Below are positions 7,950-16,807 of a DNA stretch of 64,000 nt, piece by piece. The stretch comes from an uncultured Winogradskyella sp. (GTDB taxonomy: Bacteria; Bacteroidota; Bacteroidia; Flavobacteriales; Flavobacteriaceae). Made by a program: the position numbers and the translations under genes. How positions within the stretch are numbered: position 1 is the first letter of the stretch; each line of letters begins with the position of its first letter. The notes beneath the pieces were generated by a model. It saw only the letters and a list, made by a program, of their open reading frames with translations. It was not told the DNA's origin and ran no database searches. The stretch is taken from assembly GCA_913055905.1 (NCBI GenBank), contig CAJXLB010000001.1, positions 1 through 64,000 of the forward strand. The letters are read 5' to 3'.

Positions 7950-9389
7950 CTAGAATTTTAATTCCGTTGCCGGAATACCGAAAAACAATTCTAAGACTTT
8001 AAGTCTAAAAATATAGTCGTATTTTGCTCTATTCAAATTAATGCGAGCGTTATCATATCTTAATTTGGCCTGACTAAAATCAAAGGCATTAGTCAATCCC
8101 TCATCGTATCGTGCTTTGGCATATTCGTAAGCCAATTCTTGCGATTCTACGGCAGATTGGGCCGCATCGTAAGCTTTTAACGCACCTTTTGCATCAACAT
8201 AGGCTTGATAGACGTTGGACTCTAAGTCCAACTCAGCCTGCTCAAGCAAAAACTTAGACCTTTCTACGTTAACCTTATTCCTTTTTACGTTGGCCCTGTT
8301 ATTAAATCCGTTTAGTATAGGAATATTTAACTGAAGGCCGTAAGCGATACCATCATTAGCACTTAATTGATCTATAAACGGATCAGGGTCGCGCTCTACT
8401 GGAAAGGTGTTAGGAAATTCGCTTACTACTGCTTCCCCAGTGCCTTGAACTGTACCAATTTGCCTGGTTATTGTTGGGTTATCTGGGTCTACAACATTTT
8501 CAAAATTTGGCGTGTTCGTATATCTCGTATCATATCCAAAGAATGCCGATATTGTAGGCAAATAGGCTCCTCGAGCAATTTGAAGATCCTTCTTGGCAAG
8601 CTCTAAATTCTGTTCTGCAATTCTAATTTCTGATCGGTTTTCTTTAGCGCTTGCTATAATTTCGTCAACTGGCGTATCTCCAAGAGTATCAACAATACCG
8701 TAACCTTCTTCTTCAATATCAAAATTCTCGTAATCCTTAATCAAGAGAACTTGAGCCAAGCTTATCAAGGATATTTGCACTTGGTTCTCTGCATTAACAA
8801 TAGATTGCTGCTCACTAGCGTTTGTCGCTTTAATCTCTAACAAATCGCCTTCTGGTAACACTCCTGCGTCAACAAGTTCTTGTGTTTGCTTTATTTGTGC
8901 TTGGGTGACTTCATTCTGAGACAACAAAACCTCTAAATTGGCTTTATTTAAAATAACCTGAAGGTAGTTATTAGCTACTAACAACGAAATGTCATCCTTC
9001 ATTTTACTTAAATTGTATTGGCTTGCCAATCTAGAAATGTTTGCACGTTGCATACTTCTAAAATTTCTGAGACCGTCAAATAGTGTGTATCCAACGTTTA
9101 TCCTTCCTGTTGAAGATAAAAATGTAGTAGTCTGCGCATTATTGGTTACTGGGTTAAAACTCAGACCTGTATTTTCATTTACTCCAGCAGAGGCACTAAA
9201 CGATGGAACAAAATTCCCAAGTGCATTTAGCTTTTCAATCTCTGCAACTTCTAAATCGAGTTCGCTCTGCTTAATAGAGATATTATTTTCTAAAGCATAC
9301 TCTACGCACTCTAGAAGTGTCCATTTCTTATTTTGTGCTTGAACCAATACCCCAAAAAGGAGTAAGCCTATTACGGTTAATTTTTTCAT
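7950..9389 (-). CDS. TolC family outer-membrane efflux protein
   Basis: This protein should form the trimeric outer-membrane exit duct for the neighbouring ABC export machinery. It has a signal peptide (MKKLTVIGLLLFGVLVQAQ) and two tandem OEP repeats made of long amphipathic helices (for example ALENNISIKQSELDLEVAEI early, and AYEYAKARYDEGLTNAFDF near the end). Length of 479 residues is typical of the family. It lies between two adaptor genes, 48 bases after the first and 2 bases before the second. Confidence 0.93.
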   Translation of the reverse strand: MKKLTVIGLLLFGVLVQAQNKKWTLLECVEYALENNISIKQSELDLEVAEIEKLNALGNFVPSFSASAGVNENTGLSFNPVTNNAQTTTFLSSTGRINVGYTLFDGLRNFRSMQRANISRLASQYNLSKMKDDISLLVANNYLQVILNKANLEVLLSQNEVTQAQIKQTQELVDAGVLPEGDLLEIKATNASEQQSIVNAENQVQISLISLAQVLLIKDYENFDIEEEGYGIVDTLGDTPVDEIIASAKENRSEIRIAEQNLELAKKDLQIARGAYLPTISAFFGYDTRYTNTPNFENVVDPDNPTITRQIGTVQGTGEAVVSEFPNTFPVERDPDPFIDQLSANDGIAYGLQLNIPILNGFNNRANVKRNKVNVERSKFLLEQAELDLESNVYQAYVDAKGALKAYDAAQSAVESQELAYEYAKARYDEGLTNAFDFSQAKLRYDNARINLNRAKYDYIFRLKVLELFFGIPATELKF

Positions 9390-9437
9390 TGTGCTTATTT
9401 GTCTTAGTTAGTGATGAAGTGTTACACTAATTTTTGA

Positions 9438-10601
9438 TTAATTTCGGCTACCCATTACTGGCATACCCTGAACTTGGTTCCAGATTTTAATTCTATCGGA
9501 TTCTGAAACACCACCTTTAACCTCAACGTAGATTCCGTTACTGATGCCCAATTCAACATCTCGTCTTTCAAATTCTTGGTCGCCTACGGCAACTTCTACA
9601 AAAGGTTTTTGGGTTTTTCTGTCGTACTGCACTAAGGCTTCACGGATGGCCATGACGTTTTCTGCCCTATCGAGGATAATGGAAGCATTGGCACTTAGCC
9701 CAGCTCTTATGAAGGTAGAATCTAAATTCTTTAGCGACCCTTTGATTGCAAATTGGATGGCTCCATTTTCAGCAACTCCTTTTGGTGCTATATAATCTAG
9801 AACCGCATCAAATTTTATATTTTCAATGGCGCCCACTGTGATTTCCAGTGGTAGACCTTCTTTTATTTTACCGACTTCACTTTCATCGATTTTACCTTCA
9901 AATATCATTTTCTTAATATCGGCCAGTGATGCAATGGAGGTTCCTTCGTTAAAGTTGTTTGCTTCAATGACTTGGTTTCCCTCCTTAATTGGGACATCAA
10001 GGACCATCCCTGCAACAGTAGCCCTTACTTGGGTCTGCGCTATCTCACCTACTCCAGAGGTTGTTCCTGTTTTGATGATATCGTAGTTTTGTCTTGCTTG
10101 CTGTAAATCTATACGTGCCTGCTCTACCCGTTGTTTGGCTTGCAAATACGTATTATTCACTTGATCGAAATCGTTCGCAGATACCACTCCTTTTTCAAAA
10201 AGTGCTTTTTGTCTTTGCCAAATGGCCTCTTGAGTTTTGAAGTTTATTTCTTCCGTTTCTAAAGCTGTCCTGCTCGAGGCGATGTTGTTTTTGGCACTGG
10301 TTAGTGTAGATACGTTTGGAATAACCCTAATCTTAGCAATAAGATCGCCTCTATCTACATACTCACCAGCTTCGATAAAAACCTCTTCTACAACTCCAGA
10401 AATGTTTGGTTTTATGAGCACCTCTTCTTTAGGCACAATACTTCCTGTTGCCATTGTTTTAACAACAATAGTCTGTTGGGACGGTGTTTCCGTTTTATAG
10501 ACTATAGGATCTTCCTGGTTTTTTTGCCATAGGTAAATTAGCGCTGTTGCAAATGCGCCAACAATAATTACTAACAATATTACTGTAGTTGTTCGTTTCA
10601 T
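9438..10601 (-). CDS. Periplasmic adaptor subunit of an efflux system (HlyD/MacA-like), first copy
   Basis: This 387-residue protein has an N-terminal membrane helix (about 5-25), lipoyl half-motifs (KPNISGVVEEVFIEAGEYVD near 65, and QTQVRATVAGMVLDVPIKEG near 190), and a coiled-coil hairpin between them. It is related to the second adaptor downstream but clearly diverged. It begins 27 bases after the second permease gene, so it is the natural MacA partner of the ABC components. Having two adaptors in one operon suggests either a mixed hexameric ring or use with a second pump (inference). Confidence 0.92.
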   Translation of the reverse strand: MKRTTTVILLVIIVGAFATALIYLWQKNQEDPIVYKTETPSQQTIVVKTMATGSIVPKEEVLIKPNISGVVEEVFIEAGEYVDRGDLIAKIRVIPNVSTLTSAKNNIASSRTALETEEINFKTQEAIWQRQKALFEKGVVSANDFDQVNNTYLQAKQRVEQARIDLQQARQNYDIIKTGTTSGVGEIAQTQVRATVAGMVLDVPIKEGNQVIEANNFNEGTSIASLADIKKMIFEGKIDESEVGKIKEGLPLEITVGAIENIKFDAVLDYIAPKGVAENGAIQFAIKGSLKNLDSTFIRAGLSANASIILDRAENVMAIREALVQYDRKTQKPFVEVAVGDQEFERRDVELGISNGIYVEVKGGVSESDRIKIWNQVQGMPVMGSRN

Positions 10602-10628
10602 GTTTTATGTGCTTATTTAAACTTGTCT

Positions 10629-11888
10629 TTATTCTATTCTAAGTGCATCAACGGGTTTCATTTTGGTTGCGCTATTGGCAGGAATCATTCCAGCCAACAA
10701 CCCAGAAACAATCAATATGGTAAGCGCTGTAAAAACAACTGGCATCCCAACACTTGGGTTTGCGAAATTTTCTACAGGCCCGCTTTGGTCTAAGGAGTAA
10801 TTCATGAGCCAGATTACGCCACCAGCAAAGGCAACGCCAGTCATACCAGCAATTATGGTTAATATTAAACTTTCTTGTAAAATTTGAAGCCTTATGTTCC
10901 ATGGTGTAGCGCCTAAAGCCCGACGAACACCAATTTCCTTAGTCCTTTCCTTAACTACGATGAGCATAATATTACTGATACCTATGATCCCTGAGAGAAG
11001 TATAAGTGCTCCAACAAAGTAGCCAACAATCGTTAAAATAGTAAAGAGGCCTGTGACTTTTGCAAATTGTTCTGATATATCCCTATGCCCAAAAGCTCTG
11101 TCATCATTGGGATGAACGGAGTGCCGTGTTTTCAAAAAGTTGAAAATTCTATCCTTAAGCTGTGTAATACCAAATTGGTCGTATGCCGTAATTGCCATCC
11201 AACTAACACGGTCGCCATAATTAAAGGCTTGGTTAAACGTTGTAAATGGAATAAAAATAGTATTGGCCTCTTCCTCACTATCGCCTTGACTATTCACATT
11301 CTTAAAAACACCTACAACCATGAAATTGACGCCATTTATTTTGATATAACTACCAATAACCTCTTCGCCTTTATCATATAAGGCCGCAACCACATCAACT
11401 CCAATAACGCAGGTCTTTCTTTTGTCGTCAATATCTGAGTAATTTATAAAACGCCCTTGAAGTATGTCCATAGGCAGCTGCTCTATAAACTCAGGATAAT
11501 CGCCATAAATTTGAAATGCTCCAATCTTTGTTCCTCGAATAACGTTGTTGGCGCCACGATAGCCTCCCAAAGAATTTCGGGGAGACACATATTTTAATTC
11601 TGGAAATTCAGATTTTAGGGCGGCCACGTCATTTAACTTGTAATTAAATCGCCTTCCTTTTGGCATACCCTTATAAGGAATGGAAATACGTTGCGTCCAT
11701 GTGAACATGGAATTAGCTGCAAAGTTGCTGAAACTAGCGGTAACGCCATTTTTTAAACCATTTGTTAGCGCCAAAAGCAATACCAGAATGGTGATACCCC
11801 AAAATACACCAAAGGCAGTCAATAAAGTTCTAAACTTATTTGCAGTAAGTGCTTCTAATATTTCTTCCCAGCGGTCTTTATTGAACAT
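10629..11888 (-). CDS. MacB-like ABC transporter permease (second)
   Basis: This is an inner-membrane subunit with the MacB/FtsX layout. TM1 lies near residues 20-42, a large periplasmic MacB core domain follows (about 45-275), and three C-terminal membrane helices of the FtsX type end at LRIE. The motif VVKERTKEIGVRRALGA between TM2 and TM3 is the coupling region for the ATPase. It has no ATPase domain of its own, unlike E. coli MacB. It follows the first permease after 1 base, so translation is probably coupled. It likely pairs with that permease as a heterodimer. Confidence 0.92.
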   Translation of the reverse strand: MFNKDRWEEILEALTANKFRTLLTAFGVFWGITILVLLLALTNGLKNGVTASFSNFAANSMFTWTQRISIPYKGMPKGRRFNYKLNDVAALKSEFPELKYVSPRNSLGGYRGANNVIRGTKIGAFQIYGDYPEFIEQLPMDILQGRFINYSDIDDKRKTCVIGVDVVAALYDKGEEVIGSYIKINGVNFMVVGVFKNVNSQGDSEEEANTIFIPFTTFNQAFNYGDRVSWMAITAYDQFGITQLKDRIFNFLKTRHSVHPNDDRAFGHRDISEQFAKVTGLFTILTIVGYFVGALILLSGIIGISNIMLIVVKERTKEIGVRRALGATPWNIRLQILQESLILTIIAGMTGVAFAGGVIWLMNYSLDQSGPVENFANPSVGMPVVFTALTILIVSGLLAGMIPANSATKMKPVDALRIE

Positions 11889-11889
11889 A

Positions 11890-13134
11890 TTATTCGTCTC
11901 TTAATGCAACAATAGGTTTGATCTTTGCAGCTCTGTAGGCTGGAACAAAACCTGCAAGCGTACCAGCTGCAACTAAAATAAATACAGTGTTCAGGGCTGT
12001 ATTAAAATCTACCTGAGGATACTTTAGATATTCATTATTAATAGATGGCCCTACAATCTCTAGAAGGCCCAAGCCTAGGATTAAACCAAATAAACCAGAA
12101 AACATAGTCACAAAAATGGATTCCTGAAGAATCATACCAACTATGGACATCGGTACAGCACCAAGAGCTTTTCTTATTCCTATTTCCTTGGTTCTATCTT
12201 TTACGATGATAATCATGATATTCCCTACACCTACAACTCCTGCCACTATTGTTCCTATACCAACGAACCAAAACACAGCCTTGATAATATCGATAAGTGA
12301 ATAAATTTTTTGAGCTTCTTCTAGTGTATTGCCAATGCGAATCGCCGCTCTATCATCTGGAGCGATGATATACTTTTGCTTTAAATCGCGCTCTATACTT
12401 TCTAACAATTTGTTTGATACCTCTACGGACTTGGCTAAGTTTTCTTGCATGGGGACTGTAAACTCCATACTTCTGATTCTGTCCCCACCATTAAAGGCAA
12501 CTTGTGCAGAAGAAATAGGAATGTACACGTTATCCTCTTCACGCTCGCCACCTGGATCCGAGTAAACACCGATAACCTTGAAATTGATACCAAAAATTGA
12601 AACGATTTCATCGATAGGGTCCTTACCCTTAAACATTTCACTTTTTACTTTTGTACCAATGACGATAACTTTTCGTGATTCCTCTTGGTCTGCCTGGTTG
12701 ATAAATCTGCCTTGTACGATATTGGAGTTTTCTATATACTGAAAATCGGGATGTACACCACGAACACTAAAATTTCCTGTTTCGTTTTTGTAAACAATTT
12801 GGCTACTCCATATTGAATAATTTGCAGAACGGTATTCTAAATAATCATCGTACGTGGTACTAATATTTTCAAAATCCTCATTTTTTAGCTGTATTCTGCG
12901 GTTAGGATTTAGTCCTTTATAGCTTTTAGTTGTACTTCTGGTACGAATACTTATTTCATTGGTGGCATCATCCGAGAATTGTTCGGTTACCCCATTCTGA
13001 ATTCCAGAACTAAAACCTAGTAAAACCACAAGAATAAAAATACCTGAGGCTACAGAAACGCCAGTCAATATAGTTCTGAGCTTATTTTTACGTAAGGTTT
13101 CAAATATTTCTTGCCAACGCTCTATACTAAACAT
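11890..13134 (-). CDS. MacB-like ABC transporter permease (first)
   Basis: This 414-residue paralogue of the next gene has the same layout: TM1 near 20-42, a periplasmic MacB core domain, and three C-terminal membrane helices with the coupling motif IVKDRTKEIGIRKALGA. Its start codon overlaps the end of the ATPase gene by 8 bases, a sign of translational coupling. MacB-family systems use mechanotransmission to drive export of periplasmic substrates through TolC. The substrate here cannot be deduced. Confidence 0.92.
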   Translation of the reverse strand: MFSIERWQEIFETLRKNKLRTILTGVSVASGIFILVVLLGFSSGIQNGVTEQFSDDATNEISIRTRSTTKSYKGLNPNRRIQLKNEDFENISTTYDDYLEYRSANYSIWSSQIVYKNETGNFSVRGVHPDFQYIENSNIVQGRFINQADQEESRKVIVIGTKVKSEMFKGKDPIDEIVSIFGINFKVIGVYSDPGGEREEDNVYIPISSAQVAFNGGDRIRSMEFTVPMQENLAKSVEVSNKLLESIERDLKQKYIIAPDDRAAIRIGNTLEEAQKIYSLIDIIKAVFWFVGIGTIVAGVVGVGNIMIIIVKDRTKEIGIRKALGAVPMSIVGMILQESIFVTMFSGLFGLILGLGLLEIVGPSINNEYLKYPQVDFNTALNTVFILVAAGTLAGFVPAYRAAKIKPIVALRDE

Positions 13135-13828
13135 ATTCCTTAGCTCTAACTTGTTCTACAGGCCTATCATCGATGATAATACCATCTTTTAACTCCACGA
13201 TTCGCTTTGTCATTTGGGCGATGTCATTTTCGTGAGTAACAATTAAAATGGTTTTACCTTCATCATTAATTCCTTGGATTAAATCCATCACTTCATGAGA
13301 AGTGACCGAATCTAATGCACCTGTGGGCTCATCTGCCAAAAGTACTTTAGGGTCACTGGCCAATGCTCGTGCCACAGCAACACGTTGTTTCTGACCTCCG
13401 GAAAGCTCACTTGGTAAGTGATGCGACCAATCTGCCAAACCTACTTTCTCAAGATAATGCTCTGCTTTAGCAATGCGCTCTTTTCTTTTTAGGCCTTGAT
13501 AATACAACGGCATAGCTACGTTATCTAAGGCTGTTTTATAGTTGATAAGGTTAAACGATTGGAAAATAAAACCGAGGAATTTGTTTCTATATCTAGCCGC
13601 TACTTTTTCATTTAAGTTTTTTATCGGGACTCCGTCAAGGACATAACTTCCACTATCTGCCTCGTCTAACATTCCCAAAATATTTAGAAGTGTTGATTTG
13701 CCAGAACCAGAAGATCCCATAATAGATACCAGCTCACCTTCCTTTACATCAAAATTGATTCCCTTAAGTACATGGAGGGAATTACTTCCCATGTGATATG
13801 ACTTATGTAAATCCTTAATTTGTATCAT
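13127..13828 (-). CDS. ABC transporter ATP-binding protein (MacB/LolD type)
   Basis: This is the cytoplasmic ATPase driving the two permeases. Walker A (GSSGSGKST), the Q-loop region (FIFQSFNLI), the ABC signature (LSGGQKQRVAVARAL), Walker B (VLLADEPTGALD) and the switch His (VTHEND) are all present. I place the start at 13828 (MIQIKDLHKSYHMG) because that is where family similarity begins; an in-frame upstream Met at 13873 would add 15 unrelated residues. The product is then 233 residues, normal for the family. It is the first gene of the export operon, which extends to tsaB. Confidence 0.95.
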   Translation of the reverse strand: MIQIKDLHKSYHMGSNSLHVLKGINFDVKEGELVSIMGSSGSGKSTLLNILGMLDEADSGSYVLDGVPIKNLNEKVAARYRNKFLGFIFQSFNLINYKTALDNVAMPLYYQGLKRKERIAKAEHYLEKVGLADWSHHLPSELSGGQKQRVAVARALASDPKVLLADEPTGALDSVTSHEVMDLIQGINDEGKTILIVTHENDIAQMTKRIVELKDGIIIDDRPVEQVRAKEYV

Positions 13829-13962
13829 TGTGCTTCTAGATTGAACTGCAATTTTAACAATTAATACAGCCAATCTGTGCCAATAAATTGTTAAGAATTA
13901 CTTTAGAATAATTCTTAATTAAGCACTACAGTTACTGATTAAGCGGAAGTTTGATGCCCTTT

Positions 13963-14178
13963 TTAGCCCTCTTTTTTATAGGTGCGGTAAATGAAATATC
14001 CAATGGTGCCTACAATAATGTAAGGGATGGCCATTAAGAACATGATACCATCATTTATACCCTGTGCTGTAGATTGTCCTTCTTCACTTTCTAAAACCGC
14101 TCTACACATAGCACACTGGGAGCTAGCGTACATGGACACCAAGAGCAAAACAATTATAGACAGTATTTTCTTTTTCAT
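13963..14178 (-). CDS. Membrane microprotein with CAMC motif, linked to oxidase assembly genes
   Basis: This 71-residue protein has an N-terminal signal or membrane segment (1-20), then a CAMC cysteine pair at residues 22-25 placed just outside the membrane, a short acidic linker, and one C-terminal membrane helix (about 43-65) ending in Lys-rich YKKEG. I do not recognise a family with a known function. It starts 3 bases after the DUF420 gene and so sits at the end of the SCO/DUF420 operon. The paired cysteines could bind copper or act as a thiol pair in CuA assembly, but this is inference from position. Confidence 0.75.
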   Translation of the reverse strand: MKKKILSIIVLLLVSMYASSQCAMCRAVLESEEGQSTAQGINDGIMFLMAIPYIIVGTIGYFIYRTYKKEG

Positions 14179-14181
14179 TCC

Positions 14182-14727
14182 TTAACTATAATAGGGAGAA
14201 ATCATAAGATAAACAATCACGCCTGTTACGGCAACATACAACCACATAGGAAACGTAATTTTCGCAATTTTCTTATGCCTTTCAAAATTGTTGGTTATGG
14301 CCCTAACATAAGTGATCAACACAAAAGGTATGATTACGATAGACAATAATATGTGCGTAATTAAAATAAAATAATAGACATATCTTATAAAACCTTCACC
14401 TCCAAATTTAGTTGAATCACTCGTCATGTGGTAGGCAACATACATCACTAAAAAGGCAACAGATAGTGCAATCGCGAATTTCATTAAACGCTCATGTAAT
14501 TGCCTTTTACCCTTTTTTATTGCAATAACAGCAACCACTAAAACGAGGGCAGTGACACCGTTTATTGTGGCGTAAATGGGAGGTAGAAATGTTAAGGGTT
14601 CTACATCATATCCTAATTGTCTTAGATTTACCCCAAATAAAGCTGCCACAACTAAGGGAACAGCCACGGATAGTGCCACTATCCATTTATTATATTTTTT
14701 TTCTAAATCACTTTGTTTGGCTTCCAT
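14182..14727 (-). CDS. DUF420 membrane protein (CtaM-like oxidase assembly factor)
   Basis: The 181 residues contain about five membrane helices with conserved His residues between them (ALYHMTSD-type positions near 115-135, and HILLS, HKKIAKITFP). DUF420 proteins lie next to heme-copper oxidase genes in many bacteria, and the Staphylococcus member CtaM is required for maturation of an aa3-type oxidase. Here the gene lies 6 bases after SCO, which supports the same job. It is not an oxidase subunit by homology. Confidence 0.85.
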   Translation of the reverse strand: MEAKQSDLEKKYNKWIVALSVAVPLVVAALFGVNLRQLGYDVEPLTFLPPIYATINGVTALVLVVAVIAIKKGKRQLHERLMKFAIALSVAFLVMYVAYHMTSDSTKFGGEGFIRYVYYFILITHILLSIVIIPFVLITYVRAITNNFERHKKIAKITFPMWLYVAVTGVIVYLMISPYYS

Positions 14728-14733
14728 TCCTGA

Positions 14734-15489
14734 CTATTCTTTTAAAAGTTTAGCAATATCCTCTTTTAACATGGTAATTTCCTGCGGAATACCTTCCTCA
14801 TCTACGCCTTCTTCTTCAGAAATAATCCCATTGTAATAAATTAATGGATTGCCTGTTGATAATACCCGAGAGCGGATATAGCCTTCTTTATCGATAAGGG
14901 CAAAGTTTCCAGAGTGTTCGAAACCTCCTTCAACGGTTTCATCCTTCGCGGTATAAAGGTAGAAACCTTCATTAGCAAGTTTATAGATTGTTTCTTGGTC
15001 TCCAGTAAGCAGATTCCAATTAGGATTTGTAATACCATAGTTTTTGGCATAGGCCTTTAGCACCTCTGGTGTATCAATATCAGGCGTTATAGTAAAGGAG
15101 GCAACGCCAAATTCATCTTCAAATTCTTCGAAATGATTCTGTATTTGTACCAAATTCTTATTCATCCTTGGACATATCGTTGGGCACGTGGTAAAGAAAA
15201 ACTCAACAAGATAAACTTTGCCCTCGTAATCTTTATTGGTTATAGTATCCCTATCTTGATTTATGAACTTAAATTTTGGGACTTTTCTTTTACCTCCATC
15301 AGCCGAAGGGATATAAGCCAAGTCTGATGCTTCTGACGTAGTATTAGTAACACCAGAACTCCTGCTTTCATCCGTTCTAGTAACATCGCCTTCACTTATT
15401 CTGTCTATAATCCTTGGTATGAAAATGATTCCAAATACCAGAATTATGAAGGCTATTCCTATGTAAGAATAATTGGTTTTTTTACTCAT
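14734..15489 (-). CDS. SCO1/SenC family copper chaperone
   Basis: This membrane-anchored thioredoxin-fold protein delivers copper to the CuA site of oxidase subunit II. One N-terminal membrane helix (about 8-28) anchors it. The copper ligands are C102 and C106 in TTCPTICPRM and H192 in FEHSGNF, all intact. The 251 residues are normal for the family. It overlaps the upstream SCO-like gene by 8 bases and is followed closely by DUF420, so they form one assembly operon. Confidence 0.95.
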   Translation of the reverse strand: MSKKTNYSYIGIAFIILVFGIIFIPRIIDRISEGDVTRTDESRSSGVTNTTSEASDLAYIPSADGGKRKVPKFKFINQDRDTITNKDYEGKVYLVEFFFTTCPTICPRMNKNLVQIQNHFEEFEDEFGVASFTITPDIDTPEVLKAYAKNYGITNPNWNLLTGDQETIYKLANEGFYLYTAKDETVEGGFEHSGNFALIDKEGYIRSRVLSTGNPLIYYNGIISEEEGVDEEGIPQEITMLKEDIAKLLKE

Positions 15490-16210
15490 TGCTTTGTTTT
15501 AAATCGTTAGCTCTCCTCGTAGTAGAGTCATCAAATTTTCCTTTGCGCCTTTGCCTGTACTCTGTAAATAAAATACGAATGTCTTCGCTCATTTTATTTT
15601 TGATATCAGCAACTTCAATGGTATTGTAAGCATATACGCTATATTGTGGCTTATCGGCTTCTGTTTCCTTTTTATCTCGACCATCTATGCGGCCACGCTG
15701 ATTTAAATCCTTGTCAACAATGAAGACATTATTTGTAGATAAATCGCTTTTTAATGCTTCATCTGATTTTAAGGAATTGAAAAGCTTCTTTACTTCTCCT
15801 TCCTGAGCAAACACATAATGCCAAAATTTAAGGTCTTCGTAGGTACTTATTTCTTTGTCTAATTGCTTAATTTGATTCTCAGTCCCAGTTGGTGCAACCA
15901 TTACAATCTGAAATGTTTTAAAGCCCTTAAACTTATCGTAAACTAACTCCTTTAAGTTAGAGGCCGCCATGGCGTTATCCATTGGATTTTCGCCCAAAAA
16001 CCCTAACACGGTAATGTGGTTTTTTAACTGAACGGAATCTCCTTCCAATTCATAAAATCCTTCTAATTCTGATACGCCTTCATGAACAATATCTAATGGA
16101 TTGTAATTGTGCTTAGCTGGGTACAACATTAAAAGGAACGCTACGGGAAGAAAGAACAGAATTCCCAGGACTATATTGCGTTTTGTCTTACTGACCGTCA
16201 TATCTAACAT
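15482..16210 (-). CDS. SCO-like thioredoxin-fold membrane protein lacking the copper cysteines
   Basis: This 242-residue protein has one N-terminal membrane helix and then a soluble domain that follows the SCO/thioredoxin order: a strand (ITVLGFLGENPMDN), a helix, a strand (FQIVMVAPTG), and later a strand with NVFIVDKDLNQRGRIDG, which resembles the SCO segment before the copper His. The CxxxC motif is replaced by ENPMDNAM, and I find no cysteine at all. It overlaps the real SCO gene by 8 bases. A role as a structural partner in CuA loading is plausible but unproven. An internal Met at 16201 is an equally good start. Confidence 0.72.
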   Translation of the reverse strand: MLDMTVSKTKRNIVLGILFFLPVAFLLMLYPAKHNYNPLDIVHEGVSELEGFYELEGDSVQLKNHITVLGFLGENPMDNAMAASNLKELVYDKFKGFKTFQIVMVAPTGTENQIKQLDKEISTYEDLKFWHYVFAQEGEVKKLFNSLKSDEALKSDLSTNNVFIVDKDLNQRGRIDGRDKKETEADKPQYSVYAYNTIEVADIKNKMSEDIRILFTEYRQRRKGKFDDSTTRRANDLKQSNE

Positions 16211-16283
16211 TTTCCCGAACCTAAAATGAAACCATGGTGTTTCAGCTCTAAATTATGGTCCAAGTATTTCGTTTGCAAAAATA

Positions 16284-16313
16284 AAAAAGGCGGTTCACAA
16301 AAACCACCTTTTT
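16284..16313 (-). terminator. Terminator between oxidase subunit IV and the SCO-like operon
   Basis: Arms 16284-16295 and 16302-16313 pair in 11 of 12 positions around a 6-base loop and end in a U-run on the minus strand. It follows the subunit IV stop and splits the ctaB-coxIII-coxIV transcript from the SCO group. Confidence 0.7.
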
Positions 16314-16339
16314 AATATCCTTTAACGCTTAAAAAGCAA

Positions 16340-16789
16340 TTAAAAATCGCGCTTTATCAGGGAATCGTCTCCATTATATACTTCAAATACATATCCACCT
16401 TCTTGAAGCAATATAAAAATGAGGTAACAGATAAGAAATACACCTGTCCATACCACCATTTTCCTAAGACTTCCTTTTTCGTCTCTCATGTGCATGAAAT
16501 CCCAAGTAATATAATAAGCTTTAACTATAGTTAATAAGATAAAGATTAGGTTTAACAACTTCATGTAGATAACCGGTGAGAACAGAATATTACCAAGTGT
16601 TGCAAAGAACCCACCTTCAAAAGGGGACATTAATGGAGTCATTAAAACGTCGGGCTTATAAATACCCAAAATAACTTCAATTGCTGTTACAAAAGTCAAG
16701 AACACTAATACGCCCCAAATCTTTTGTTGATTGGATTTAAACTTCCAAAGACCTCTAAATATTTCTAATTTATGCTCGTGTGCCGCCAT
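16340..16789 (-). CDS. Cytochrome c oxidase subunit IV family protein
   Basis: This 149-residue protein has three membrane helices (about 25-45, 70-95, 108-128) and an amphipathic N-terminus, which fits the small bacterial oxidase subunit IV family. The pattern VKAYYITWDFMHMRDE, where a helix end is followed by a HMR-acidic turn, is typical of these proteins. It lies 19 bases after the main subunit III gene, so it belongs to the same operon. Its role is stabilising the oxidase, without redox centres. Confidence 0.88.
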   Translation of the reverse strand: MAAHEHKLEIFRGLWKFKSNQQKIWGVLVFLTFVTAIEVILGIYKPDVLMTPLMSPFEGGFFATLGNILFSPVIYMKLLNLIFILLTIVKAYYITWDFMHMRDEKGSLRKMVVWTGVFLICYLIFILLQEGGYVFEVYNGDDSLIKRDF

Positions 16790-16807
16790 AAAGCTTATTT
16801 TCTGTTT

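Noticed and set aside
8989-9342. Plus-strand open frame of 117 codons within tolC
   Set aside because: The minus strand encodes a complete TolC with signal peptide and helical repeats; the shadow protein has no start context or recognisable fold.
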